Of a DNA stretch of 64,000 nt, positions 9,079 through 16,678 are shown piece by piece. The first letter of the stretch is position 1. Each line of letters begins with the position of its first letter. The notes under the pieces were generated by a model, which did not search any database, was not told the DNA's origin, and saw only the letters and a list, made by a program, of their open reading frames with translations. The stretch covers positions 372,001-436,000 of the forward strand of contig NZ_JABBGF010000002.1 in assembly GCF_012927265.1 (NCBI RefSeq), in the 5' to 3' direction. The DNA is from Chryseobacterium cheonjiense. Its GTDB lineage: Bacteria; Bacteroidota; Bacteroidia; Flavobacteriales; Weeksellaceae. The position numbers and the translations under genes were made by a program.

Positions 9079-9348
9079 GCATAATCGATATAAATTAAAA
9101 TTGAGCAATAAAATATAAATCTGCGTAATCTGTTAAATCTCCGAGATATTTAATGCAAGTTTCATAACGCCTATTATAGAAGCAATAATAATTAACAAGT
9201 TTAGGGTAAATTTTATTACATAGAGTTTCGTTGCTTCAAGGAATGAGCAAAACACAGGGTATTGAGAAACGCAATAAAAGTTCTCGATACATTTTCTCCA
9301 TTTTATTCCGAAAATTACTCGAACTGACGAATTACATTATTCAAACAA

Positions 9349-10044
9349 CTAAGAATAGGCACTCAAATCCAGGTTCAGAATAGCTCCAATTTTTTTAAAA
9401 TCATTATCTATTGTAGCATTGATTGTTACTTTTTCGCCGGAAGTCGGATGATTAAATGTCAGTTGATGGGCGTGCAGCGTCATTTTGCTGATACCAAATG
9501 TCTGAAGCCACAACTTATTCTGCTTATTACAGCCGTGTTTGCGGCAGCCTAAAATAGGGTGTAGAATATGTTTAAAATGCTTCCTCAACTGATGGAACCT
9601 TCCTGTTTCAGGAGTTGCTTCAACCAGACAGTACCGCGAAGTCTGATGTTTTAGAAAAGGCAAGTCTATTTCCGAAGTCTGCAAACGCCTGTAATACGTA
9701 ACAGCATTCTGCGTAACTTCGTTTTCATTGACCAGGTCATAATCAATGGTTTCTTCTTCTTTGGCCCAACCCCGCAGAATTGCAATATATTTTTTCTCTA
9801 CTTCCCGCGTGGCGAACTGATCGCTCATTATTCTCAATGTCTCTCTATCTAAAGTAAACAGCAAAACACCCGAAGTTTTCCGGTCTAACCGGTGTACCGG
9901 ATATACTTTTTGCCCGATCTGCTTTTTCAGTTCCTGAATCGCATACGTATCTGCTTCTCCGGAATAAAAAGATTTATGAACCAATAATCCGCTGGGTTTA
10001 TTGATGGCAATAAGATGCTCGTCTCGGTAAAGAATTTCTAACAT
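9349..10044 (-). CDS. truC: RluA-family pseudouridine synthase, TruC-like
   Basis: A 231-residue enzyme of the RluA superfamily that isomerises uridine in RNA. The catalytic Asp54 is in HRLDRKTSGVLLF. The N-terminus (LEILYRDEHLIAINKPSGLL) and the short length without an S4 domain resemble TruC, which modifies tRNA position 65. GRFHQLRKHFKHILHPILG around residues 148-166 matches the second RluA motif. The target RNA cannot be proven from sequence. The gene is preceded by a cluster of palindromic repeats and appears monocistronic. Confidence 0.82.
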   Translation of the reverse strand: MLEILYRDEHLIAINKPSGLLVHKSFYSGEADTYAIQELKKQIGQKVYPVHRLDRKTSGVLLFTLDRETLRIMSDQFATREVEKKYIAILRGWAKEEETIDYDLVNENEVTQNAVTYYRRLQTSEIDLPFLKHQTSRYCLVEATPETGRFHQLRKHFKHILHPILGCRKHGCNKQNKLWLQTFGISKMTLHAHQLTFNHPTSGEKVTINATIDNDFKKIGAILNLDLSAYS

Positions 10045-10069
10045 CCGGCAAAAGTAGAGAATTTCTATT

Positions 10070-10102
10070 AACCCTAACGGGTTTTAAAAACCCGTTAGGG
10101 TT
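10070..10102. repeat. Perfect palindrome
   Basis: A 16-bp inverted repeat, AACCCTAACGGGTTTT against AAAACCCGTTAGGGTT, with one extra A at the centre. It lies just upstream of truC (minus) and is probably a dispersed palindromic repeat. It could work as a bidirectional terminator but no gene ends here. Confidence 0.65.
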
Positions 10103-10120
10103 GTTTGAAGTTTGCTATCA

Positions 10121-10238
10121 CTAGTCCTGATTGAGCGGCATGTTTGAGCTCATTTTCCGGGATTTAGGCGGTGCGGCGAAGCCGCGCCGCCTAAATCCCG
10201 GAAAATAGCGAGTAGCGAAAGCAGGTTCCCGACTCCTA
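10121..10238 (-). repeat. REP-like dispersed element, degenerate copy C with a nested 26-bp hairpin
   Basis: Read on the minus strand, the ends match copies A and B (AGGAGTCGGGAACCTGCTTT at one end, TGCCGCTCAATCAGGACTA at the other). The centre is replaced by a near-perfect 26-bp stem (10152-10177 with 10181-10206, one G-T pair) closed by a GAA triloop. The stem is GC-rich, unlike its surroundings. Confidence 0.65.
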
Positions 10239-10280
10239 AAATTCTGTATTATAAAAACTTCTAACTTCCCGCTTTTTCAC

Positions 10281-10288
10281 TATTTTTG
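10281..10288 (+). promoter_or_regulatory. Bacteroidota -7 promoter box of glyS
   Basis: TATTTTTG fits TAnnTTTG and lies 22 nt before the glyS ATG, a spacing that allows a short leader. Confidence 0.5.
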
Positions 10289-10310
10289 CAACTTCAGACG
10301 TTAAAAAATT

Positions 10311-11852
10311 ATGGCAAAGCAAGAAGATGTTTTCAAGAAAGTGATTTCTCACGCTAAAGAATATGGTTTTATTTTCCCTTCGAGTGAGATCTACGATGGT
10401 TTATCCGCTGTTTATGATTATGGACAGAACGGTGCCGAACTCAAAAATAATATTAAGCAGTACTGGTGGAAAGCCATGGTACAGCTTAACGAAAATATTG
10501 TCGGCATTGATTCAGCAATTTTGATGCACCCTACAACATGGAAAGCATCGGGCCACGTAGACGCTTTTAACGATCCGTTGATTGACAATAAAGATTCTAA
10601 AAAACGTTTCAGAGCAGACGTTTTGGTGGAAGATTACTGCGCCAAGATTGAGGATAAAGAAAACAAGGAAATTGAAAAGGCTGCGAAAAGATTCGGAGAA
10701 TCATTTGATAAAGATCAGTTTGTCGCTACCAATCCCAAGATACTGGAATACAGAGCCAAAAGAGAAGCCATTCTTTCAAGGCTGGCAAAATCCCTGGAAA
10801 ATGAAGACCTTGCTGATGTAAAAGCCTTAATCGAAGAGCTGGAAATTGCTGATCCGGATACCGGTTCTAAAAACTGGACGGAAGTACGGCAGTTCAACCT
10901 GATGTTCGGAACGAAACTGGGCGCTTCTGCAGACTCTGCAATGGACTTGTATTTAAGACCGGAAACTGCTCAGGGCATTTTCGTGAACTTTTTGAATGTT
11001 CAGAAAACATCACGACACAGGCTTCCTTTCGGTATTGCACAGATCGGTAAAGCATTTAGAAATGAGATCGTTGCAAGACAGTTTATTTTCAGAATGCGTG
11101 AATTTGAACAGATGGAAATGCAGTTCTTCGTTGCTCCTGGAACAGAATTGGAATTCTATGAACAGTGGAAGCAGAAACGACTTAACTGGCATTTAGCGTT
11201 AGGTTTGGGTGACGAAAACTACAGATTCCATGATCACGAAAAACTGGCTCATTACGCGAACGCTGCGGCTGATATTGAGTTTAATTTCCCGTTCGGTTTC
11301 AAAGAGCTGGAAGGTATTCACTCCAGAACAGATTTCGATTTAAAGGCTCATGAAAAGCATTCAGGAAGAAAATTACAATTCTTCGATCCCGAAAGAAACG
11401 AAAACTATGTTCCGTATGTGGTGGAAACTTCGGTAGGTCTGGACAGATTATTACTTTCCATTTTCTCTCATTGCTTAAAAGACGAAGTATTGGAAGATGG
11501 TTCGGAAAGAACAGTTTTATCATTACCACCGGCTTTAGCACCGATTAAAGCTGCCATTCTTCCGTTAATGAAAAAAGACGGGTTAGCGGAATATGCCGAG
11601 CAGATCTTTAACGACCTGAAATACGATTTCAACCTGTTCTACGAAGAAAAAGATGCGATCGGAAAACGCTACAGAAGACAGGATGCCATCGGAACGCCTT
11701 ACTGTATTACGATTGATCATGATTCATTAACAGATCACACCGTAACGATCAGAGACAGGGATACCATGCAGCAGGAACGAGTTCCTGTTTCAGAGTTGAG
11801 AAGAATCATTGATGAAAAGACCAACTTCAGAAATTTACTTTCAAAAATATAA
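10311..11852 (+). CDS. glyS: Glycine--tRNA ligase (alpha2 type)
   Basis: A 513-residue class II aminoacyl-tRNA synthetase that charges tRNA-Gly. It is the single-chain homodimeric type, not the alpha2beta2 GlyQ/GlyS type. The N-terminus opens with SHAKEYGFIFPSSEIYDGLS. Class II motif 2 follows LYLRPETAQGIFVNFLN (about 220-236) with FRNEIVARQFIFRMREFEQMEM (in pieces: FRNEIVARQ, FRMREFEQMEM). Motif 3 is VGLDRLLLSI. The C-terminal anticodon-binding domain follows (KAAILPLMKKDG onward). It is monocistronic, with its own promoter box and terminator. Confidence 0.96.
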   Translation: MAKQEDVFKKVISHAKEYGFIFPSSEIYDGLSAVYDYGQNGAELKNNIKQYWWKAMVQLNENIVGIDSAILMHPTTWKASGHVDAFNDPLIDNKDSKKRFRADVLVEDYCAKIEDKENKEIEKAAKRFGESFDKDQFVATNPKILEYRAKREAILSRLAKSLENEDLADVKALIEELEIADPDTGSKNWTEVRQFNLMFGTKLGASADSAMDLYLRPETAQGIFVNFLNVQKTSRHRLPFGIAQIGKAFRNEIVARQFIFRMREFEQMEMQFFVAPGTELEFYEQWKQKRLNWHLALGLGDENYRFHDHEKLAHYANAAADIEFNFPFGFKELEGIHSRTDFDLKAHEKHSGRKLQFFDPERNENYVPYVVETSVGLDRLLLSIFSHCLKDEVLEDGSERTVLSLPPALAPIKAAILPLMKKDGLAEYAEQIFNDLKYDFNLFYEEKDAIGKRYRRQDAIGTPYCITIDHDSLTDHTVTIRDRDTMQQERVPVSELRRIIDEKTNFRNLLSKI

Positions 11853-11855
11853 ATG

Positions 11856-11886
11856 AAAAGCCTTGAGAAATCAGGGCTTTTTATTT
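11856..11886 (+). terminator. Rho-independent terminator after glyS
   Basis: AAAAGCCTTGA pairs with TCAGGGCTTTT (11 bp, one G-T pair) around a 4-nt loop and is followed by a T-run. It starts 4 nt after the glyS stop. Confidence 0.85.
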
Positions 11887-11954
11887 TTGCTAAAAAATCC
11901 GGTTTCGTCCGATATTTTCAAATTTAGCTTACATTTGTTTTAAGATCAATTGGT

Positions 11955-13091
11955 ATGATGGTTATTATTTATATGATTACAATTCTAGTAATCGCAGCAG
12001 CACTTTTCTATCTTTTCGGATACAGTTATATTTTTAACGGAATTTCAAAAACCTATCTGAAGGGAAAAATGAGCGCTCATATTGATGACGGAAAGTTTTT
12101 CACCCACAATGTCATCGCTGCCGGCAATCCTGCCCCTTGGGAAAAAGATCCGGAATACAATAAAACCCCATTACCGGAAAATATCGTTGAAGATTTGCAC
12201 CATTCCAACACGGCTTCTTTTCTTGTGGTAAAAAACGGTAAACTCATTCATGAACAATACTGGAACGGCTATACTGAATTGTCAAAGACCAATTCTTTTT
12301 CCATGGCAAAGGCCGTCACCGTCATGCTTTTTGGTAAAGCTGTTGAAGAAGGAAAAATCAAAAGTATTGATGATAAGTTTTCTGATTATTTTCCGGAATT
12401 TAAAAACAAAGCATTTGCTGAAAATTTAACACTGAAAAATCTGGCCCAGATGGAATCCGGCCTGAACTGGGAAGAAAACTATAAAAATCCTTTTTTACCG
12501 AATGCCAAAGCCTACTACGGAAGAAGTCTTATAAAAGCTACTTTTTCAAGAACATTTAAGCATCATCCCGGAGAACGATTTGAATACCAAAGCGGTTCTA
12601 CCCAACTGCTGGGCTTCGCGGTGAAAAAAGCAGTTAACCAGACTCTTGCGAGCTATTTATCTGAAAAAATATGGACTCCGCTCGGGATGGAACATCAGGC
12701 AGAATGGAGCACAGACGAAAGCGGGATGGAAAAAACCTATTGCTGCATCCATGCTACAACCCGGGATTTTGCAAAGCTGGGACAGTTATTCCTGAATAAC
12801 GGCAAAGCAGGAGAAAAGCAGATTCTAAATCCTGATTTTATCAATCAAATGCGGACTCCTACAGAAAAATCTGAAGAAATCTATGGAATGGGATTCTGGA
12901 TTAATTATGACAATCCAATTAAACATTATTATTTTTTAGGACTTCAGGGACAATACATCATCATGGTTCCTGAACACAATATGGTTATCGTAAGAACAGG
13001 AAGCTACAACAATATCCCGAAAAAAGACCGTGGAAGGCCCGACCAAGTAAAGTTCCTTGTGAATGAGACCGTACAATTATTTGCTGATTAA
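11955..13091 (+). CDS. Serine hydrolase, class C beta-lactamase/PBP4* family
   Basis: A 378-residue protein with one N-terminal membrane segment (residues 4-24) and an outside-facing beta-lactamase fold. The nucleophile motif S-x-x-K is Ser116-Met-Ala-Lys119, and the Tyr motif is Tyr211-Gln-Ser213. The third motif is probably in the GLQGQYI region. These features place it in the large family of penicillin-binding-like esterases and peptidases; true beta-lactam hydrolysis is not implied. The membrane anchor suggests a periplasmic role in cell-wall or ester turnover. Its last 4 bases overlap the stop of the convergent umuC gene. Confidence 0.85.
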   Translation: MMVIIYMITILVIAAALFYLFGYSYIFNGISKTYLKGKMSAHIDDGKFFTHNVIAAGNPAPWEKDPEYNKTPLPENIVEDLHHSNTASFLVVKNGKLIHEQYWNGYTELSKTNSFSMAKAVTVMLFGKAVEEGKIKSIDDKFSDYFPEFKNKAFAENLTLKNLAQMESGLNWEENYKNPFLPNAKAYYGRSLIKATFSRTFKHHPGERFEYQSGSTQLLGFAVKKAVNQTLASYLSEKIWTPLGMEHQAEWSTDESGMEKTYCCIHATTRDFAKLGQLFLNNGKAGEKQILNPDFINQMRTPTEKSEEIYGMGFWINYDNPIKHYYFLGLQGQYIIMVPEHNMVIVRTGSYNNIPKKDRGRPDQVKFLVNETVQLFAD

Positions 13092-14359
13092 TGAAACCTG
13101 AAATTGGCTTCCGTAAAAGTATTATTCTTCAGGAACGCTTCATATTCGGGAGATAATTGTTTTCTTCCGTAAGTATTTTCTCCACTCATACTTCCCAGGC
13201 GTACTTTATCTTTTCCGAATTTTTTATTCAATGCATCCATGGCTTTCATTACCGGCAAATGCTGATTTTGAGTATCTTCTTCGAAAAGGTTGATTAACCT
13301 TTGATCTTCGGGTACGAAATCATTGACAATTACTCCCGCTTTTTTATAATGGAATCCTTCTTTAAAAACAGCTTCAAACAATTCATTTACCACTCTTCCT
13401 ATCAGGATGGAAGAATTAGTAGGATTCGGGAGAATCTGTGTCACTGCATTTTTGTATTCCGGTAAATCTTTACGGAAACGATTAGTCTGTACGAAAACCG
13501 TTATCATTTTACAGCAGGTGTTTTGCTTTCTTAAACGCTCAGAGCAGTACATTCCAAAAGTTTCGACCCTTTCTCGCACCTCTTCTTTTTGGGTAAGCAT
13601 TTCCATAAAACTTCTCGTTACCGCGATGGATTTCTTCGGAGACGGAGCATCCAGTTCCAGCTGCCGGATTCCTTTGAGCTCGTTGATCATTCTTATCCCA
13701 TGAATTCCCATTACTTTACGCACCCACATTTCGGGTTTCTGCAGCAGATCCCACGCTTTATGAACACCGTTATCATTCATTTTTACGGCAAGTCTGCGCC
13801 CTATTCCCCATACATCTCCTATAGGCAGCCATTTTAAAGCTTTTTCAATTTTATCCGGTGTATCCAGTATAAATACTCCATCAAAATTATCAGGGTACTT
13901 TTTTACAATTCTGTTGGCAACCTTGCATAAGGTCTTTGTAGGGGCAATACCTATACTTACGGGAATATTGGCCTCCTTCCCGATCCTGTTTTTTATTTCA
14001 ATACAATAATCGTGGATGTTGATGTATTTAAAACCTGTGAAATCCAGAAACAATTCATCAATACTGTACACTTCATAATCCAGTACATACGATTTTGCTA
14101 TTTCAATAACCTGCTGACTTTTGAAATTATACAATTCAAATTTTGCAGAGAAACTCTTTACATTATGTTCTTTAAAAAGTTCTTTAAATTTAAAGGCAGG
14201 TGCCGCCATAGGAATTCCAAGATCCTTGGCTTCTCTGCTCCGGGACACAACACATCCGTCGTTGTTGGAAAGTACAACAACAGGCTGATTTTCAAGCGCA
14301 GGATCTAAAGTCCGCTCGCAGGAAACAAAGAAATTATTACAGTCTACCAGAGCATACAT
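13088..14359 (-). CDS. umuC: Y-family translesion DNA polymerase, UmuC type
   Basis: A 423-residue polymerase V catalytic subunit that copies past DNA lesions. Metal-binding residues are Asp6 in ALVDCNNFF and Asp101-Glu102 in YSIDELFLDF. The UmuC-type finger motif SNNDGCVVSRSREAK spans 31-45. A helix-hairpin-helix region (WGIGRRLAVKM) and little-finger domain follow. The length equals E. coli UmuC. No umuD gene is adjacent, which is unusual, since the active enzyme needs processed UmuD. The upstream gap is shared with the divergent M15 peptidase gene. A candidate minus-strand TAATTTTG box lies at 14386-14393. Confidence 0.93.
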   Translation of the reverse strand: MYALVDCNNFFVSCERTLDPALENQPVVVLSNNDGCVVSRSREAKDLGIPMAAPAFKFKELFKEHNVKSFSAKFELYNFKSQQVIEIAKSYVLDYEVYSIDELFLDFTGFKYINIHDYCIEIKNRIGKEANIPVSIGIAPTKTLCKVANRIVKKYPDNFDGVFILDTPDKIEKALKWLPIGDVWGIGRRLAVKMNDNGVHKAWDLLQKPEMWVRKVMGIHGIRMINELKGIRQLELDAPSPKKSIAVTRSFMEMLTQKEEVRERVETFGMYCSERLRKQNTCCKMITVFVQTNRFRKDLPEYKNAVTQILPNPTNSSILIGRVVNELFEAVFKEGFHYKKAGVIVNDFVPEDQRLINLFEEDTQNQHLPVMKAMDALNKKFGKDKVRLGSMSGENTYGRKQLSPEYEAFLKNNTFTEANFRFH

Positions 14360-14480
14360 AATTAAAAACGGAGCATTTCAATAAGCAAAATTATAACTTT
14401 TAAACTATAATATTATGTTTAATATAAATTTTAACATTAAATTTAAATATTTGATATACAGGATATTAAATTTATTTTAA

Positions 14481-14516
14481 TACGTCAAGTTTTGTCGTCA
14501 TATACCTGTAATTTTG
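14481..14516 (+). promoter_or_regulatory. Shared-element promoter 1 (M15 peptidase gene)
   Basis: Element TACGTCAAGTTTTGTCGT at 14481-14498, then TAATTTTG at 14509-14516. There are 14 nt between the TG of the right arm and the box. It is one of four promoters in this region with identical layout and is the likely binding site of the WYL regulator at 17374. The left arm (CGTCA) is imperfect here; the right arm (TGTCG) is exact. Confidence 0.75.
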
Positions 14517-14541
14517 TTTTCTAAAATGCTAAATTATTGAT

Positions 14542-15042
14542 ATGGATAAAGTAACAGTACAAAGAATTGAAAAGCTGCATCCTCTTGTAAGGGAAGAGGT
14601 AAAACAGATCATAGAAGATTGTGATGAAGCATTAAGCGGAAGAGCAAAAGTAAGAATTACACAAGGTCTGCGAAGCTTTGAAGAGCAGGAAAAACTGTAC
14701 GCGATCGGAAGAATTACTTCCGGAAAAAAAGTGACCAATGCCAAAGCCGGCCAGAGCATTCACAATTATGGACTCGCCGTTGATATATGCATGATGATCG
14801 ACGGCAAGACAGCCAGCTGGGACACGGTGAAAGATTGGGATAATGACAGGGTGGCCGACTGGTATGAATGTGTGAAAATTTTTGCTAAATACGGCTGGGA
14901 CTGGGGCGGCAACTGGAAAACTTTCAAGGACCTCCCCCACTTTGAGAAAAAAGCCATCCTAACGGAGAAAGGTATGGTGAAAACAAGCTGGCGAAACCTG
15001 ATTAAAATGAAGCGGGATAAAGAAAATTATATAATTTTTTAA
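14542..15042 (+). CDS. M15-family peptidase, endolysin-like L-alanyl-D-glutamate peptidase
   Basis: A 166-residue zinc peptidase of the VanY/M15 group that cuts peptide stems of peptidoglycan. Zinc ligands are visible as His74 and Asp81 in SIHNYGLAVD and His133 in DLPHFE, with TQGLRSFEEQ (40-49) forming the substrate edge. The pattern and length match phage-type endolysins (Peptidase_M15_4) rather than membrane-anchored VanY. There is no signal peptide or membrane segment, so it would need a route out, lysis or a cytoplasmic role. It is preceded by one of four identical-layout promoters, linking it to the patatin and WYL genes downstream. Confidence 0.85.
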   Translation: MDKVTVQRIEKLHPLVREEVKQIIEDCDEALSGRAKVRITQGLRSFEEQEKLYAIGRITSGKKVTNAKAGQSIHNYGLAVDICMMIDGKTASWDTVKDWDNDRVADWYECVKIFAKYGWDWGGNWKTFKDLPHFEKKAILTEKGMVKTSWRNLIKMKRDKENYIIF

Positions 15043-15070
15043 TTCTCCTTTGTTTGAAAAATTATTTTAA

Positions 15071-15106
15071 TACGACAAGTTCTGTCGCTTCCCAGTCCTA
15101 CTTTTG
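15071..15106 (+). promoter_or_regulatory. Shared-element promoter 2 (patatin gene)
   Basis: Element TACGACAAGTTCTGTCGC at 15071-15088, with perfect arms CGACA and TGTCG around 5 nt. TACTTTTG follows at 15099-15106 with the same 14-nt spacing. The flank TTATTTTAATACG is shared with promoter 1. Confidence 0.78.
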
Positions 15107-15142
15107 CTTTAGAGAAACACCAAAACAATCTCTATACAATTA

Positions 15143-15181
15143 AAAACCAATAGTTATTTCTCCGGAAAATCTATTGGTTTT
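15143..15181 (+). terminator. Terminator-like hairpin inside the patatin mRNA leader
   Basis: An 11-bp perfect stem, AAAACCAATAG with CTATTGGTTTT, has a 17-nt loop and is followed by a T-rich stretch. It lies between promoter 2 and the patatin ATG at 15229, so it could attenuate patatin expression or end a short transcript of about 70 nt. Confidence 0.55.
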
Positions 15182-15228
15182 ACTTGTCTTTAATTGTCTG
15201 GTTTTTCTTCTAAAAAAGCAAAAAACAA

Positions 15229-16266
15229 ATGAAAAAGACAACCATTCTATCTTTGGACGGGGGCGGAATCAGGGGAATCATCACCTGCATTATTCTGCGT
15301 TACATAGAAGAACAGCTGCAGATTTATGATAATCCGGGAGCCAAACTCGGAGATTATTTTGATTTTGTTGCAGGAAGCAGTACAGGCGGTCTGATTGCAT
15401 CTATTATTCTATGTCCCGATGAACACCGAAAAGCAAAATATTCCATTCAGAAAGGATTGGAGCTTTATGCTGAAAAAGGTGGCGACATATTCCAGGTTTC
15501 TTTCTGGGAAACACTCATCAATCCTTTTGGGTTGATTAACGAAAAAATATCCCAGAAAGCACTTGAAAAAAATCTGAATGACTTTTTTGGAAATTTAGAA
15601 TTAAAAGAACTGATAAAACCATGTTTAATAACGAGTTATGATATTGAAAACAGAAGAGCAAAGCTCTTTAATTCCTGGAAGGCGAGGCTTAACACTGACA
15701 ACTTTTATGTGCGGGATGTATGCCGGGCAACTTCAGCGGCACCTACTTATTTTTCGCCGGTTCAGATTAAATCAATGTACGGGCAGATTTTCAGCCTGAT
15801 CGATGGCGGCATGTTTGCGAATAACCCATCACTATGCGCGTATGCGGAAGCCCGAAAAATTCCTTTTGCCGAAATATTGAAAAATAATCAGAAAACCAAC
15901 CATCCTACCGTAAATGATATGATCGTCATTTCTATCGGGACCGGTATTGAAGCACGCGCTTATTCTTTCAAAAAGCTTGAAAAGGCAGGAAAAATAAGCT
16001 GGGTGAATCCCATCATCGATATTTTAATGTCGGCCAATGCGGAAACAGTAGATTATCAGCTTTGCCAGATGTTTGATACACTGGGACAGCGAAATCAGAA
16101 AAATTATTACCGCCTTAATCCTTCATTGAAAAATGCATCTCCGGCAATGGACAATGTAAAAAGGTCCAATATTGAAAATCTGATACAGGCCGGGTTATGC
16201 TATATTGACGATAACCGGGATGTTCTTAATCAGATCGTACAGAAGCTGATTAAAAATAAAATATAA
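15229..16266 (+). CDS. Patatin-like phospholipase
   Basis: A 345-residue lipid acyl hydrolase. The oxyanion motif GGGIRG lies at 11-16, the nucleophile elbow GSSTG at 49-53 (Ser51), and the catalytic Asp192 in LIDGGMFANNP, the full Ser-Asp dyad of patatins. It has no signal peptide or membrane segment, so it would attack inner-membrane phospholipids from the cytoplasm, like the CapV-type effectors of CBASS. No nucleotidyltransferase (CD-NTase) gene is nearby, so this is not a canonical CBASS operon. It is transcribed from promoter 2 of the shared set, with a hairpin in its leader. Confidence 0.88.
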   Translation: MKKTTILSLDGGGIRGIITCIILRYIEEQLQIYDNPGAKLGDYFDFVAGSSTGGLIASIILCPDEHRKAKYSIQKGLELYAEKGGDIFQVSFWETLINPFGLINEKISQKALEKNLNDFFGNLELKELIKPCLITSYDIENRRAKLFNSWKARLNTDNFYVRDVCRATSAAPTYFSPVQIKSMYGQIFSLIDGGMFANNPSLCAYAEARKIPFAEILKNNQKTNHPTVNDMIVISIGTGIEARAYSFKKLEKAGKISWVNPIIDILMSANAETVDYQLCQMFDTLGQRNQKNYYRLNPSLKNASPAMDNVKRSNIENLIQAGLCYIDDNRDVLNQIVQKLIKNKI

Positions 16267-16328
16267 GCGTTTCGGCTTATAAACACATAAAATAAGCTAC
16301 AAACCTTATATTTTAAAAATAATTTTTA

Positions 16329-16364
16329 CACGTCATGTTTTGTCGTTACGGCAAAATATCTTTG
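16329..16364 (+). promoter_or_regulatory. Shared-element promoter 3 (small broken ORF)
   Basis: Element CACGTCATGTTTTGTCGT at 16329-16346, then TATCTTTG at 16357-16364, again 14 nt apart. It is 62 nt after the patatin stop. Confidence 0.72.
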
Positions 16365-16386
16365 AATCAGAATTAAAACAATAACC

Positions 16387-16608
16387 ATGAAAACTCAAAT
16401 TATTCAGATTTATCTAAAACTATAACCTATTCAAATACATAACCATGGAAACACCAACTCATCATTCCGATACTCTGTTTTCGATGAAGATTTTTATGCT
16501 ATTGACTGGAACGAAATCGAAAATACAGAAATAGATTATGAAAATTTTCTCAGTGACATTGAAAACTTTTTTCGGGATGATTTTGAAAACGAAACTCTTG
16601 ATGAATAA
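16387..16608 (+). pseudogene. Small acidic ORF interrupted by an in-frame stop
   Basis: An ATG at 16387 opens 12 codons (MKTQIIQIYLKL) and stops at TAA 16423. The same frame then stays open to the stop at 16606-16608, coding a strongly acidic tail (FDEDFYAIDWNEIENTEIDY, then more Asp/Glu ending ETLDE). No ATG, GTG or TTG restarts that frame. A second ATG at 16445 lies in another frame and stops after 29 codons. Either the gene is broken by a point stop or indel, or its start is non-standard. It lies right behind promoter 3. Highly acidic small proteins sometimes act as inhibitors, but that is speculation here. Confidence 0.4.
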
Positions 16609-16678
16609 AAACTAACAACCATTCACATAAACATTAAGAACTCCGCAGAAAATCCTGCGGAGTTTACTTTAGGTAAAG

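Larger units (their letters stand above)
8770..9348. other. 579-nt gene-free stretch with two dispersed repeats
   Basis: The region between divergent pyrD and convergent-facing truC holds one copy of a REP-like element (8930-8999) and one of a short dispersed repeat (9057-9078). The remainder is AT-rich with no persuasive gene. A 70-codon minus-strand frame at 8816-9028 runs straight through the repeat and is not believed. Confidence 0.6.

Noticed and set aside
14360-14480. A fifth shared-element promoter for umuC
   Set aside because: A TAATTTTG box exists on the minus strand (14386-14393) but the expected position upstream of it holds no CGACA/TGTCG arms.
15229-16266. Classical CBASS operon
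   Set aside because: A patatin effector is present but no CD-NTase, Cap2 or Cap3 gene lies nearby.
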